64,000 nt of DNA, taken from the NCBI RefSeq assembly GCF_030160075.1, contig NZ_BSNQ01000009.1:368295-432294 (forward strand), read 5' to 3'. Source of the stretch: Dyella lipolytica. Lineage in GTDB: Bacteria; Pseudomonadota; Gammaproteobacteria; Xanthomonadales; Rhodanobacteraceae. A program made the position numbers and the translations under genes. How positions within the stretch are numbered: position 1 is the first letter of the stretch; every line of letters starts with the position of its first letter. Positions 51,626-60,700 of this stretch are shown here, in pieces. Below the pieces are notes generated by a model. That model ran no database searches. It saw only the letters and a list, made by a program, of their open reading frames with translations, and had not been told where the DNA came from.

Positions 51626-52051
51626 TCAGGGAAGCTCCTGATGCTGTGGAAGGTCGTCGTTGATCGTGTACCACGGCGCCTTTGAGCCGACAAAAATGTG
51701 TGCGGTCGGCTGTATCGATGGCGCATCGACCAGCGTGCCCAAGGTGACGTGCACGTATTGCCCATCGCGAACCACCGAATAAAGATAAGCTCCGCACCGT
51801 TTACAGCGCGCGTCATGCCCATTTTCATCGCCAAAAATCAAAAGCGCCTCGTCGCCCTCGATGACTCTGAATTTGCTTCGTTCGATACCTGCAAAAGGCT
51901 TGAAGGCGGAACCGGTCGCTTTTCGACATTGAGAGCAGTAACAGTTCAGCGCATAGAGGAAGCTATCCTCCACGCGGTAACGGACGTCGCCACATAAACA
52001 CTCGCCCGAAAGCATCCGGCTCGAACTCGTTTCATGAAGGCTCATGTTCAT
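51626..52051 (-). CDS. GFA-family (glutathione-dependent formaldehyde-activating type) zinc protein
   Basis: 141 residues from ATG 52051 (GAGGG 8 bases upstream), overlapping the preceding GST gene by 20 bases. Zinc ligands are in GECLCGDVRYRV, CYCSQCRKATGSAF and RCKRCGAYLYS. Gfa binds glutathione and zinc and was proposed to speed S-hydroxymethylglutathione formation; many relatives have other roles. Overlap with a GST suggests a joint function in glutathione chemistry. Confidence 0.85.
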   Translation of the reverse strand: MNMSLHETSSSRMLSGECLCGDVRYRVEDSFLYALNCYCSQCRKATGSAFKPFAGIERSKFRVIEGDEALLIFGDENGHDARCKRCGAYLYSVVRDGQYVHVTLGTLVDAPSIQPTAHIFVGSKAPWYTINDDLPQHQELP

Positions 52052-52688
52052 ACTTTTTTCCCTCGAGCCATGCCTTCCTGGAGTGACATGTTTCCATAGC
52101 GCGCTTGTAGCCTTCGCGTGCGCGGACGCGAGCCATATAAGACTGCTCTACCTCGCCAAAGGTGATGCCTCCACTTGTTTTGGCCAACTCCAGGGCGTAG
52201 GTCACCGAAATGTCGGCGGCGGTGAACGTCTCGCCGGCAAGATAGGGCGTGCGTGCAAGCTGCCGCGTCACCAGCGTTAGCCGGCTCTCGAAAACGCTTA
52301 GCGCTTGGGCAGCGCTCCAGTTTTGCCGCTCGGACTCCGGCGCAAAATTGCGGGCACCAACGACGAAGTAGATGGAAGCCGCGAGGCCGGCTTCACCGAG
52401 GTGGAGGAACTGCTGGTAAGCGGGGAAAGCAGGATCGTGTGGGTCGGGCGCGAGCGATGTCGGTCCGTAGCGAGCCATCAGGTATTCCATGATCGCAATG
52501 GACTCGACCATCGTGACGTCGCCGTCCTGAATCGCCGGAATGAAACCGGCAGGGTTGATGGCCAGGAACTCCGCATCTTTCTCGACGCCGGCCAGAAGGT
52601 CCACCGGCCTCAGCCGGTACGCGAGCCCCATCTCCTCCAGCAGCCATACGACCCGGAAACCTCTTCCTTCACCAAATACAGTGATCAT
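52032..52688 (-). CDS. Glutathione S-transferase (second)
   Basis: 218 residues, AAGGA 9 bases upstream of the ATG. The N-terminal domain is MITVFGEGRGFRVVWLLEEM, with INPAGFIPAIQDGDVTMVES forming the glutathione site. The C-terminal helical domain has YLAGETFTAADISVTYALEL. It is coupled to the GFA gene. A perfect palindrome, a candidate operator, lies 59 bases upstream of the start. It differs clearly from the GST at 49.4-50.1 kb. Confidence 0.88.
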   Translation of the reverse strand: MITVFGEGRGFRVVWLLEEMGLAYRLRPVDLLAGVEKDAEFLAINPAGFIPAIQDGDVTMVESIAIMEYLMARYGPTSLAPDPHDPAFPAYQQFLHLGEAGLAASIYFVVGARNFAPESERQNWSAAQALSVFESRLTLVTRQLARTPYLAGETFTAADISVTYALELAKTSGGITFGEVEQSYMARVRAREGYKRAMETCHSRKAWLEGKKYEHEPS

Positions 52689-52746
52689 CTTTCGACATCC
52701 TTCTTTGATTCGGCCTTATCGACCCCCATCGAAAAGACGAACGGGA

Positions 52747-52763
52747 ATGTCGAAAATCGACAT
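52747..52763. promoter_or_regulatory. Palindromic operator candidate upstream of the GST-GFA genes
   Basis: ATGTCGA-AAA-TCGACAT, a perfect 7-base inverted repeat. A further half-site TCGACAT lies at 52692-52698, next to the GST start codon. Symmetry and location suggest a repressor site; the regulator is unknown. Confidence 0.4.
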
Positions 52764-52926
52764 CGTCGGCAGGATCTGCATTAGAGCTGGCACAAACGTT
52801 TGCTCCATGAGTTTCTGACTCGTTGCCAGAACGATAGCCATGGAGCAGATCAATGCGATCGGCGGTCTATTCCCAAGTCCTCCCAGTGACTTGGGCCATT
52901 AAACCCTCATTGTTACGAGCCTCTCA

Positions 52927-52954
52927 ATGTCCGCTTCGGGTCGAAAGCGAACAC
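52927..52954. repeat. Short palindromic repeat, copy 1 of 4
   Basis: ATGTCCGCTTCGGGTCGAAA then GCGAACAC; the left arm is complete and the right arm slightly degenerate. It shares the TCGGGTCGAAAGC core with the other copies. Confidence 0.7.
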
Positions 52955-53019
52955 GACGACAACTGCAAGAACTGATGCAACAGGGAATTATTCGCCAGCA
53001 GCAATTCTTTTCAGATACA

Positions 53020-55269
53020 TCAATTTTTCGCTACTCCATTACGGTCTTCTCTAGGCACCGGCAGTTGTGCATCAAGGAAGGCGAAAATATCGGCGAATTC
53101 CGCTGCCTCGGCCCCGAGCGAAACCTGGATGCCATGCCCTCCATGCGCATCGGTACGAATCCAGACCGGGCGCCCGCTGGTATCGGCAGTACGCAAGCGC
53201 GCAGCGAACTTGCCTGTCTCCCAGGTAGCGACGCGGCTGTCGTTGAGACCCACGCTCAGCATCACCGCCGGGTAGGCAGTATGTGGACGAATCTGTTGGT
53301 ACGGGTCTGTCGCCAGGATCCAGGGAAAGTCAGCCGCGTTACGCGGGTCGCCCATTTCACCGAGCTGGTTGGCGCCGTTGGGAGCCTGCATCAGACGCAC
53401 CGGATTGAGCATGCTGACCAGAAACACGGCGGCACCGAAACGGTCGGGATAACCCACCACCGCGTTGCCAATTAGCAGACCACCGGCGCTCCCGGATATC
53501 AGCGCGGTGCGCTCCGGTTTGCTGTAGCCCAGTTCGCTCAGTCGCGCCACGCCGGCGACAAAATCTTCCACGCCTTTGTGCTTGTTCGCCCCCCTGCCGG
53601 CCTGATGCCACGCTTCGCCCTTCTCGCCGCCGCCGCGAACGTGCGCATACGCGAAAATGTTGCCGTGCTTGACCCATTCCAGGCGGTTGGGCCTGAACGA
53701 CGGCACGATAGACATTCCGTAGCCACCATAGGCGAACAGGATGGCGCGATGACTACCATCCAGTGCGACATCTTTGCGGTGCAGGATGGTCAGTGGCACG
53801 TGCGTACCATCCTTGCTGACCAGCTCGGTTTCGGTCGCCTCGATCATGCTGTAATCGGCCGGGCTCGCTTCATCCTGGCCGAGGCTGTGCATGGCGCGAC
53901 TTGCAGGATCGTAGCGCCAGGACTTCGGTGGCGTGGTCCACCCTCGCAGCTCCAGCAGGAATCCGTCCTGGTTGTCGTCGGCATGGAACAGCGAGGCTGC
54001 ACCCATCAGCGGCATCGGCACCGTTTCGACCTTGCCGGTGGCGTAGTCGATGCGACGGATGCCGTCGATGCCGTTCCTCGATACTTTCACGTATAAAGCA
54101 TCGCGCGCCGGCGCGACCATCTGCGTATCGTTAATACTGACTCCGACAATCATGTCGTCGCCCTGTAGCGGCAGGATGGAGCGTGCATCCTTGATCGATG
54201 CATTCGGGCGCGACAGATCCAACGCCAGTAATTCGCCGTTCGAGCGCCCGTGGCTGGAGACGAGATAGAGCGTGTCGCCGTGAATGGCGGCATTCTGTAC
54301 CTCATCACTGAGGTCGGCAATGCAGCGCCAGGTTGCGCCGGGCTTTACCGCATCGGACTGCGCTGTCACGCAGAAGCGCTGTTCGGCTTGCGCTCCCAGT
54401 GCCTCGCCCAATGCCCAGCGCGAGTCGGTGGGAAATTCGATGACCGGGAAACGATTGGCAGTAATCGCAAACGAAGAATTGGCGCCCTCTCCGTTGCCCG
54501 CCCTCAGCAATATTGTGTCCTGTGTCGCCGGTGTGCCAAGCCGGTGCAACCGCAAGCGCATATCCTGCAGCGGATCGCCGCCAGTGCGCTGGTCGGGCGG
54601 CGCCATCTGGGTGTAGTCGAAACCGCTGCCATCAGGTAGCCACTCAGCGCCGAACTCGCCCCACACCGGTTCAACCGCGTCGCCGGTGGGTTTGCCACTT
54701 TTCACGTCGAGCACTTCCAAGCGGGTGACCTCATTGCCGCCGTGATCGATGTTCACTGCCACCTTGCTGCCGTCGGGCGAAGGCGTGAAAAAGGTGATCG
54801 AGGCGTGGCCGCCATCGTCCTTCAATGTTGCCGGATCGAGTAACTCACGCTCGGAGCCGTCCGCCTCGCGCACCATCAGGACGCCATTGCCCTCCGCCGT
54901 CTCGCGGATGAAGAACAATCTCCCATCGACATAACGCTGGGCGCGGTGGACCACGGCAGTGTTACTGACTTTTTGCAGGGTTTGCTGCCAAGCCTTCAGT
55001 GTCGGCAACGCATCGAGTTTGGCTCGCGTGTGGTCGCCCTGTGCGACTAGCCATTGCTGGAATTCTGCATTGTGCTCACCCTCCATCCAGCGGTAAGGAT
55101 CGTGCAATGTGGTGCCGAAGATGTGGTCGACGACATCGACCGTGCGCGCGGTCGGCGGGTCGTCCGTCTGCGCGGCAATGGCGGGCAGTATGCCGAGCGT
55201 TAGGCTGCAAACTGCGGCGACGACGCATGATGCAAGGCGCCGATGGCGCGAGCGGGAAGTGCACAGCAT
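53020..55269 (-). CDS. Exported prolyl oligopeptidase family (S9) serine peptidase
   Basis: 749 residues from ATG 55269 (AGGA 8 bases upstream). A signal peptide (LASCVVAAVCSLTLGILPAIAA) is followed by the S9A layout: DPYRWMEGEHNAEFQQWLVA near the start, a beta-propeller (about 90-460), and an alpha/beta-hydrolase domain. The nucleophile is in LISGSAGGLLIGNAVVGYPD, the acid in VGLNDSRVATWE, the histidine in DAHGGHG. It cleaves proline-containing oligopeptides, here in the periplasm or outside. Single gene. Confidence 0.9.
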   Translation of the reverse strand: MLCTSRSRHRRLASCVVAAVCSLTLGILPAIAAQTDDPPTARTVDVVDHIFGTTLHDPYRWMEGEHNAEFQQWLVAQGDHTRAKLDALPTLKAWQQTLQKVSNTAVVHRAQRYVDGRLFFIRETAEGNGVLMVREADGSERELLDPATLKDDGGHASITFFTPSPDGSKVAVNIDHGGNEVTRLEVLDVKSGKPTGDAVEPVWGEFGAEWLPDGSGFDYTQMAPPDQRTGGDPLQDMRLRLHRLGTPATQDTILLRAGNGEGANSSFAITANRFPVIEFPTDSRWALGEALGAQAEQRFCVTAQSDAVKPGATWRCIADLSDEVQNAAIHGDTLYLVSSHGRSNGELLALDLSRPNASIKDARSILPLQGDDMIVGVSINDTQMVAPARDALYVKVSRNGIDGIRRIDYATGKVETVPMPLMGAASLFHADDNQDGFLLELRGWTTPPKSWRYDPASRAMHSLGQDEASPADYSMIEATETELVSKDGTHVPLTILHRKDVALDGSHRAILFAYGGYGMSIVPSFRPNRLEWVKHGNIFAYAHVRGGGEKGEAWHQAGRGANKHKGVEDFVAGVARLSELGYSKPERTALISGSAGGLLIGNAVVGYPDRFGAAVFLVSMLNPVRLMQAPNGANQLGEMGDPRNAADFPWILATDPYQQIRPHTAYPAVMLSVGLNDSRVATWETGKFAARLRTADTSGRPVWIRTDAHGGHGIQVSLGAEAAEFADIFAFLDAQLPVPREDRNGVAKN

Positions 55270-55465
55270 GACGATGTCCTTGGTATGCGTGAGGAAACCC
55301 TGAGGCGTGTCCTTGCTTGCCTTACCCACCATGCGGAGCACTCCTTTGCGTCAATGGAGACAATACCGTCTCATGATCGGACATGACCAAACATGTGCTA
55401 GAAGCTCATCCAAAACCTTCACGCAGTCATCACAACCGACGCATGTGAGTCTGGTCGTAGAACAG

Positions 55466-55491
55466 GTCTGCTTTGGGTCGAAAGCAGACAT
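55466..55491. repeat. Short palindromic repeat, copy 2 of 4
   Basis: GTCTGCTTT, loop GGGTCG, AAAGCAGAC, then AT: a perfect 9-base-pair hairpin upstream of the methyltransferase 3' end and the S9 gene. Confidence 0.8.
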
Positions 55492-55509
55492 CTAGTCTTA
55501 GTGTGGTGA

Positions 55510-56265
55510 CTAGGATGAAAGTGGTCGATATCCCATGATAACAGGCTGAAAAAGCACGTTATCGCGCCTTTGTATCTGTACAAAGCCAGCGCGCACCATC
55601 AGCTCCCGGAGCTTTTCTATGGTGACGGCGTAGTAGCGGCTGCGTATCAATTTGGTTTCGCAGATACCCGAGGGAAGTTCGGTCGTCAGGTACAGCCTCA
55701 AATCATATTGATCGGCGTCCCACTCCCATACCTGCACAGCAAGAAAGCGGTTCCCATCCACCAGCCGCAACCCATAAGGACGGACATCTGGATTTTTGCG
55801 TTCAATGGCCGCGTAGTCGCGGACAGACAAGATCGCAATACCCCCAGGCAGAAGGCAACGCCAGCAGCTTTGGAGAGCTTGAAGAATGTCCGAATCTGAA
55901 AGGAGGTGGGGAATGCTGTTATCGCATGCGAGCACAGCTGCCACGGATTCCGACAGCGTCCCATCTAGCGTTCGCAGGTCATCAACGAATGCAGTAGCAC
56001 ACAAATCTCGACTTAAAAGCTCGTTACGCAATCGGTTAATTGCGCCGGAAGAAATATCGGACGCAGTTACCTGATATCCGCGCTGAAGAAGCCCAATAGT
56101 CTGCGTACCTATGCCACTAGCTGCATCGAGCACCGACGCACCCGGCAATACCCCGCTCTCGCAGAGCAAGTCGGCAAGAGCATCCCCTTGCTTGGCAATG
56201 GATGCATCCCAATCACCGTAAAGCAAGTGATAGTAAGGTGCGAGTTCGTCATAGAAAGAATTCAA
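55510..56265 (-). CDS. Class I SAM-dependent methyltransferase
   Basis: 251 residues. The SAM-binding motif SVLDAASGIGTQTIGLLQRG is followed by QVTASDISSGAINRLR and LACDNSIPHLLSD, then LPGGIAILSVRDY. The substrate cannot be inferred. Its codon use looks less GC-rich than its neighbours (TTTGCG, AGAAGC, ATATTG are frequent), and it is flanked on both sides by copies of the short palindrome, so it may have been acquired by transfer. Confidence 0.8.
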   Translation of the reverse strand: MNSFYDELAPYYHLLYGDWDASIAKQGDALADLLCESGVLPGASVLDAASGIGTQTIGLLQRGYQVTASDISSGAINRLRNELLSRDLCATAFVDDLRTLDGTLSESVAAVLACDNSIPHLLSDSDILQALQSCWRCLLPGGIAILSVRDYAAIERKNPDVRPYGLRLVDGNRFLAVQVWEWDADQYDLRLYLTTELPSGICETKLIRSRYYAVTIEKLRELMVRAGFVQIQRRDNVLFQPVIMGYRPLSS

Positions 56266-56292
56266 AGCTCCCCCTTAAACCTTTGCACTCTT

Positions 56293-56321
56293 GATGTCCG
56301 CCTTGGTCGAAAGCGGACATC
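56293..56321. repeat. Short palindromic repeat, copy 3 of 4
   Basis: GATGTCCGC, CTTGGTCGAAA, GCGGACATC: perfect 9-base-pair arms, one G missing in the loop. Located between the methyltransferase start and the membrane-protein stop. Confidence 0.8.
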
Positions 56322-56333
56322 ATGCAACCCCCT

Positions 56334-57002
56334 TCATTCGTGCTCGAACCGGGCAATGTCTTCCAGCATAGCTTCGACTCGCTTTACCGCATTACCTGCG
56401 AAGCTATCCTCCAGCCGGCGGCGATAACCCAGCCGACTTAGTAACGCATAAGCGAGGGCGACGACGACTAGCGAGGCCGCACCACACAGAGACAACCACA
56501 GCCATGAACCTGACATATGGCTCCACAAATCGACACCGGCGCCGTCCGCGCCGTACTGAATCAGCATCAGCATGGCTGGAATCCAAATAACACTGCCCAG
56601 CACGGCGAATACCGGTGCCTCCACTCTTACCCGCCATGCGCGCAACTGCGCGACACGCCGCTGAATGTCCAGCACGGGGGCGGCGTAGTCGATGACGTGC
56701 ACCAAAGACAGTACACGTGCCGGAAAAATGATCGCCAGCGTGCCGAAGGCTTGCATGGCAATGCCGCAGGCCATCGCCTGCCAGATGTGGAGGTGCGTAG
56801 ACCAGAAACTGATGCCCCACAGCGCGAGCGCGATACCAAGGACGATCTGCATCGACTGTCCCCACACCAACGGCCGCACTCTGCGGCGTAGCCGGTCCGC
56901 TTGGTCGCTGCGGAAGATCTGCCAATTCAATGCCTGCTGCCGCTCCAACTGCTGGTTAAGCGTCAGCCATGCTTGCTTCATGTCATCGAGTTCCATAGTC
57001 AT
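56334..57002 (-). CDS. Membrane protein encoded with an ECF sigma factor
   Basis: 222 residues with a short cytoplasmic N-terminus (MELDDMKQAWLTLNQQLERQ) and four probable helices (MQIVLGIALALWGISFWSTH; MACGIAMQAFGTLAIIFPAR; APVFAVLGSVIWIPAMLMLI; GSWLWLSLCGAASLVVVALA). No zinc anti-sigma (HxxxCxxC) motif is present. Its ATG overlaps the sigma-factor stop by 4 bases, so it may be an anti-sigma factor or sensor of an uncommon type. Confidence 0.7.
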   Translation of the reverse strand: MTMELDDMKQAWLTLNQQLERQQALNWQIFRSDQADRLRRRVRPLVWGQSMQIVLGIALALWGISFWSTHLHIWQAMACGIAMQAFGTLAIIFPARVLSLVHVIDYAAPVLDIQRRVAQLRAWRVRVEAPVFAVLGSVIWIPAMLMLIQYGADGAGVDLWSHMSGSWLWLSLCGAASLVVVALAYALLSRLGYRRRLEDSFAGNAVKRVEAMLEDIARFEHE

Positions 57003-57523
57003 GCTCCTGCCATGGCCGCGCCGGTCATCTGCCCGCGCAGCGTTTGCTTGATGCGACTGATCTTGGTCGCCACGTTGGTTTCGGTGATGCCAAGGATCTC
57101 GGCAATCTCCGCATACGGCTTGTCTTCCAGATAAAGCAGGATCAGCGCCCGATTAAGCGGATCGAGCTGCCCGATAAAGGCGTAGAGGGTGGCAATACGT
57201 TCATCGGGTTCAGGCGCCTGCTCGGCACCAATACTTTCCAGGTGATGCTGCTCCAGCGGCTCCAACTGTGCGCCTCGAACCCCGTTCGTTTTGCGCAACT
57301 GCGAAATCGCTACATTCAGCGCCACGCGGTATAGCCAAGTGGAAAACTTCGCCTTCAGCGAATCGAAGTGCGCGAACGAACGCCATGCCTGAAGGCCAAT
57401 TTCCTGAGCCAGATCGCGCCGGTCTTCGGCGTGATGGGCGTACAGATTGACCACCTTGAACACAATGCCTTCGTGTTCGCGCAAGAGTGCCTGGAAATGG
57501 CGTGGGTCCGGCCGGTGGCTCAT
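56999..57523 (-). CDS. ECF-type RNA polymerase sigma factor
   Basis: 174 residues from ATG 57523; a start 81 bases upstream is possible but less likely. Sigma region 2 (EDRRDLAQEIGLQAWRSFAH, FSTWLYRVALNVAISQLRK) and region 4 (LDPLNRALILLYLEDKPYAE, LGITETNVATKISRIKQTL) are clear. It presumably directs a small regulon under control of the overlapping membrane-protein gene. No partner target can be read from the window. Confidence 0.88.
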   Translation of the reverse strand: MSHRPDPRHFQALLREHEGIVFKVVNLYAHHAEDRRDLAQEIGLQAWRSFAHFDSLKAKFSTWLYRVALNVAISQLRKTNGVRGAQLEPLEQHHLESIGAEQAPEPDERIATLYAFIGQLDPLNRALILLYLEDKPYAEIAEILGITETNVATKISRIKQTLRGQMTGAAMAGA

Positions 57524-57689
57524 GGGTCGCTCGGGAGTCCTTCGATTCACTCCATGATTCGCTGCCCGCCAAAAAAAATCACACCGCCCGCGATGGCCAG
57601 GCAAAGGGTATGCCCGGAGGGGCCCACAGGGGTTCTAGCGCCATCCGGGAGTGCCAGGCCCATAGGGCAGGCACTAGTGGCAACAACAT

Positions 57690-57717
57690 TGTCTGCTTTG
57701 GGTCGAAAGTGGACATC
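57690..57717. repeat. Short palindromic repeat, copy 4 of 4
   Basis: TGTCTGCTTTGGGTCGAAAG then TGGACATC. The stem keeps pairing by two G-T wobbles. Located between the sigma-factor start and the autotransporter stop. Confidence 0.75.
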
Positions 57718-57769
57718 CGAGTAACACTTTGTCCAACGCTGAGATCCATAATCACGTTTGCCAATCGCT

Positions 57770-60700
57770 TCAGAAGTGCTTGGTGAATCCAACGCTCAGC
57801 GCGTTGTCGTGCAAACGGCTGCCGAAGAATCCTTGATAGTCCGCGTATAGACTCCACGATGCGCCAGCTTCCGCCGTAATACGTGCGCTGGCCGTGCCCA
57901 TGCCGCGCCCTTGTGTTGCGCCCGGCAGGTCAAACACGGTGCCGTCCTGTGCGGTGACCTGCACGATCGGCGTGGCGTTGTTGTGGGTGTCGTAGCGGTA
58001 ACCCAGGCTTACCTGCGGCACGTACGTCACACCCTGGGCGACGAAGCTGTGTTCGATGGCCATGTCTGCATAAGGCTGCAACGTGGTGTAGCGGCTGCGT
58101 GCACCGTCCACCGGAAAGCTCGATGCATTCGGATTGGTGCTGTAGAGCGTTTCGCTGAAGCCATCGAGAGTTTGACGCTGATAAATGGCACCGACTTTCG
58201 GCGTGAGCTGCCACTGCGACAACTGGAATGGCCACGCAGCCTGTACGGCAGCCGATTGCATGGTGCCATCGGGAGTGGAGGTAGCCGTGCCGATGCCGGT
58301 CGCACGATTGAAGTGATACTCGCTGTGCATGTCATCGATCGTGGCCGAGAGCACCACGGGACCGGCATTGGCATAGGCGTACAAACCGCCGTGCACACTG
58401 TCAACGCGACCATTACCGCCGATCGTGTCGTTGCCATTTACCTGTCCAACGCCTGCTTCTACACCAGCGTGTAGTACATCACCGAGCGCGTAATCGGCGC
58501 CGCCCAATAGGCCGAATGTTGTGCTGTTCGAACCACTGGTGCCATTCAATGAAATATTCGAGCCGGTGTATTGCGCCCAGGCGCCTGTACCGCATGACGC
58601 AGTAACGTTTTGCATCGACGATGCATGATCGGCGTTGCACTGCGTGCCACTTGGCGTCAAAGCCACGTCGAGCACGGAGCCCAGATCCTGTTGACCCGCC
58701 ACATTCGTGCTGCGCATCAGGTTGCCGTACAGGTTACCGTCAAGCGGCATTACCAACCGTTGTCCCAATAACAGTGCGACCTCGGCCGAGCTGTAACTGA
58801 TCCGCGATGGAACTGCTCCCGGCACAGTGCCGTTGATGGTGCCGAAGGCGCCAGTGATCGAACCGCCCTGCACCAGATCGAACTTGCTATCGCCGTAGGT
58901 GCCCGGTGCGAAGATTAGATCGAGCTTACCTGCGAGACTCGCATTACCGTTGACTTTCAGCATCGAAGATTGCGTCGGCGTTACATCGAGCTGCAACGTA
59001 CCGTCCGCGTTCTGCGTGTAATTACCGTTGATGGTAAGCGTACCCATCGAGCCACCGGGCCACACCTTGCCGTCGCTGGTGACGTTACCATTGATGGTAC
59101 CGTGGCCACGCAGCGTGCCACCATCTTGCACACGCACGGGTCCTGCAATGGACGCCGCAGCGGAATTGCTGTCACCTACTTCCAGCGTGCCCGCGCTGAT
59201 CGTCGTGCCGCCGATGTAGGTATTGTTTCCGGTCAGGATCGTCGTTCCCGTTCCTATCTGCGAAAGCGAACCGGTTCCGCTGATGGCGCCCGGCAAGGTG
59301 ACTGTTCCCGATTCATCGATGGACAGCATTGAGTTTTGATCTAGGTAGATGGCACTTACGAGCCCTCCTGATGTGCCGCCGTCGCCCAACTGCAACCTGC
59401 CGCCGACTACTGTCGTTCCAGTGAACGTGTTGTTGCCAGTGAGCGTTAGGATGCCCGCATCGTCGTCGTACAGGCGGCCGCTGCCTGAGATAACACCAGC
59501 AAAGGTTTCGCTACCCGAATGGAAGAAATCCAGGATTCCCTGAAAGCCACTCTCGCTGCCAAGCACGACATTGCCGACAATCGAGCCGGTCGTGCCGAAT
59601 TTTCCGAGCACCAGCCAGTTGCCGAGGACGGTCGTGCCGCCGGTATAGGTATCGGTGCCGGTCAAATACACCGGAGAAGCCTCGCCGTTAGCGTTAAACA
59701 CTGACAATGCACCCGGCCCGCTGATCACACCAGACATCGTAATCGGAGGATTCAATCCCCCTGTGGCAAAGAGGTTTCCCGCTCCAATGTAAACGTTTTC
59801 CGGTACGAACCCGAACCGATCAAGGTTGCCCAACTGCAAGCTCGATCCCGGCGCGCCAACGATATAGATCGTTCCGAGGAAACCCAGTGCGCCGCCAAAG
59901 GTGGCTCCGCTTAGCGTGAGATTGGCGTCTCGATCGATCACCGAACCGTTACCGGAAATGTTGCCGCTATAGACGTCGTTACCAGAATGATCGAAGACCA
60001 GCGTTCCGCCATTGAGTATGATGTTGCTGACCATCGAACCTGTTGTACCGCCGTTGCCAAGCTGCAGAATGCCCGCATCGATCATCGTATCGCCGAGATA
60101 CGTGTTGGAACCCGTGAGCACCAAGGTACCCGCACCGCTCTTCAACAAGCCGCCATGGCCACTTAGCGCTTGCGATACGGTGAACGTGTTGCTTGCATCG
60201 TCGATATTGAAGCCGCCGCCAGCGCTGCCCCAGATGATGTTGCGTGCCGTCTGATTAAAGCTGGTGCCGGTGATCTCCAATGTACCGCCTTCGAAATCCA
60301 GCGGATTGGTGCTGGCACCCAAATTGGCATCCGACGAGACCGACAAATAGCCGCCACTCAATGTGGTCTTGCCGGTATAGAGATTATTGCCGGTAAGAAC
60401 TAAGGTACCGCCGTCGGTCTTGTTCAAACCATCGGTGCCTTGCAACACGTTGTCGATGATCGCCGTATCGCCGCTGCTGACGCGCATAACCGGCGCGACA
60501 CCATTCTGCCCGACCAGATCGATGGCACCGCCGGTGAGGTGATAGCCATCGCTGACGAATTGCATGCCGGTGACGCCGACCGTACCGCTGGTGTCATCCA
60601 CGGTGACCGTACCTGGCGTGCCGCCAAAAATAGCAAAGCCCGGTTGTGGCGACATCGGCCCGACAAACTGGCCGGTGATGTCGGACCAGGTGTTCGACGA

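Larger units (their letters stand above)
52689..53019. other. Gene-free region with several inverted repeats
   Basis: No gene seen. It contains the operator-like palindrome at 52747-52763, a CCCAAGTC/GACTTGGG hairpin (52872-52895), paired GATCTGC/GCAGATC and CTCCATG/CATGGAG segments around 52780-52860, and the first copy of the short palindromic repeat family (52927-52954). Confidence 0.6.

Noticed and set aside
52927-53475. 182-codon frame starting within a palindromic repeat
   Set aside because: Its start is formed by the repeat and the rest is antisense to the S9 peptidase.
57547-57663. 38-codon frame (MGLALPDGARTPVG...) upstream of the sigma-factor gene
   Set aside because: It includes a hydrophobic stretch but no ribosome site, and nothing supports translation.
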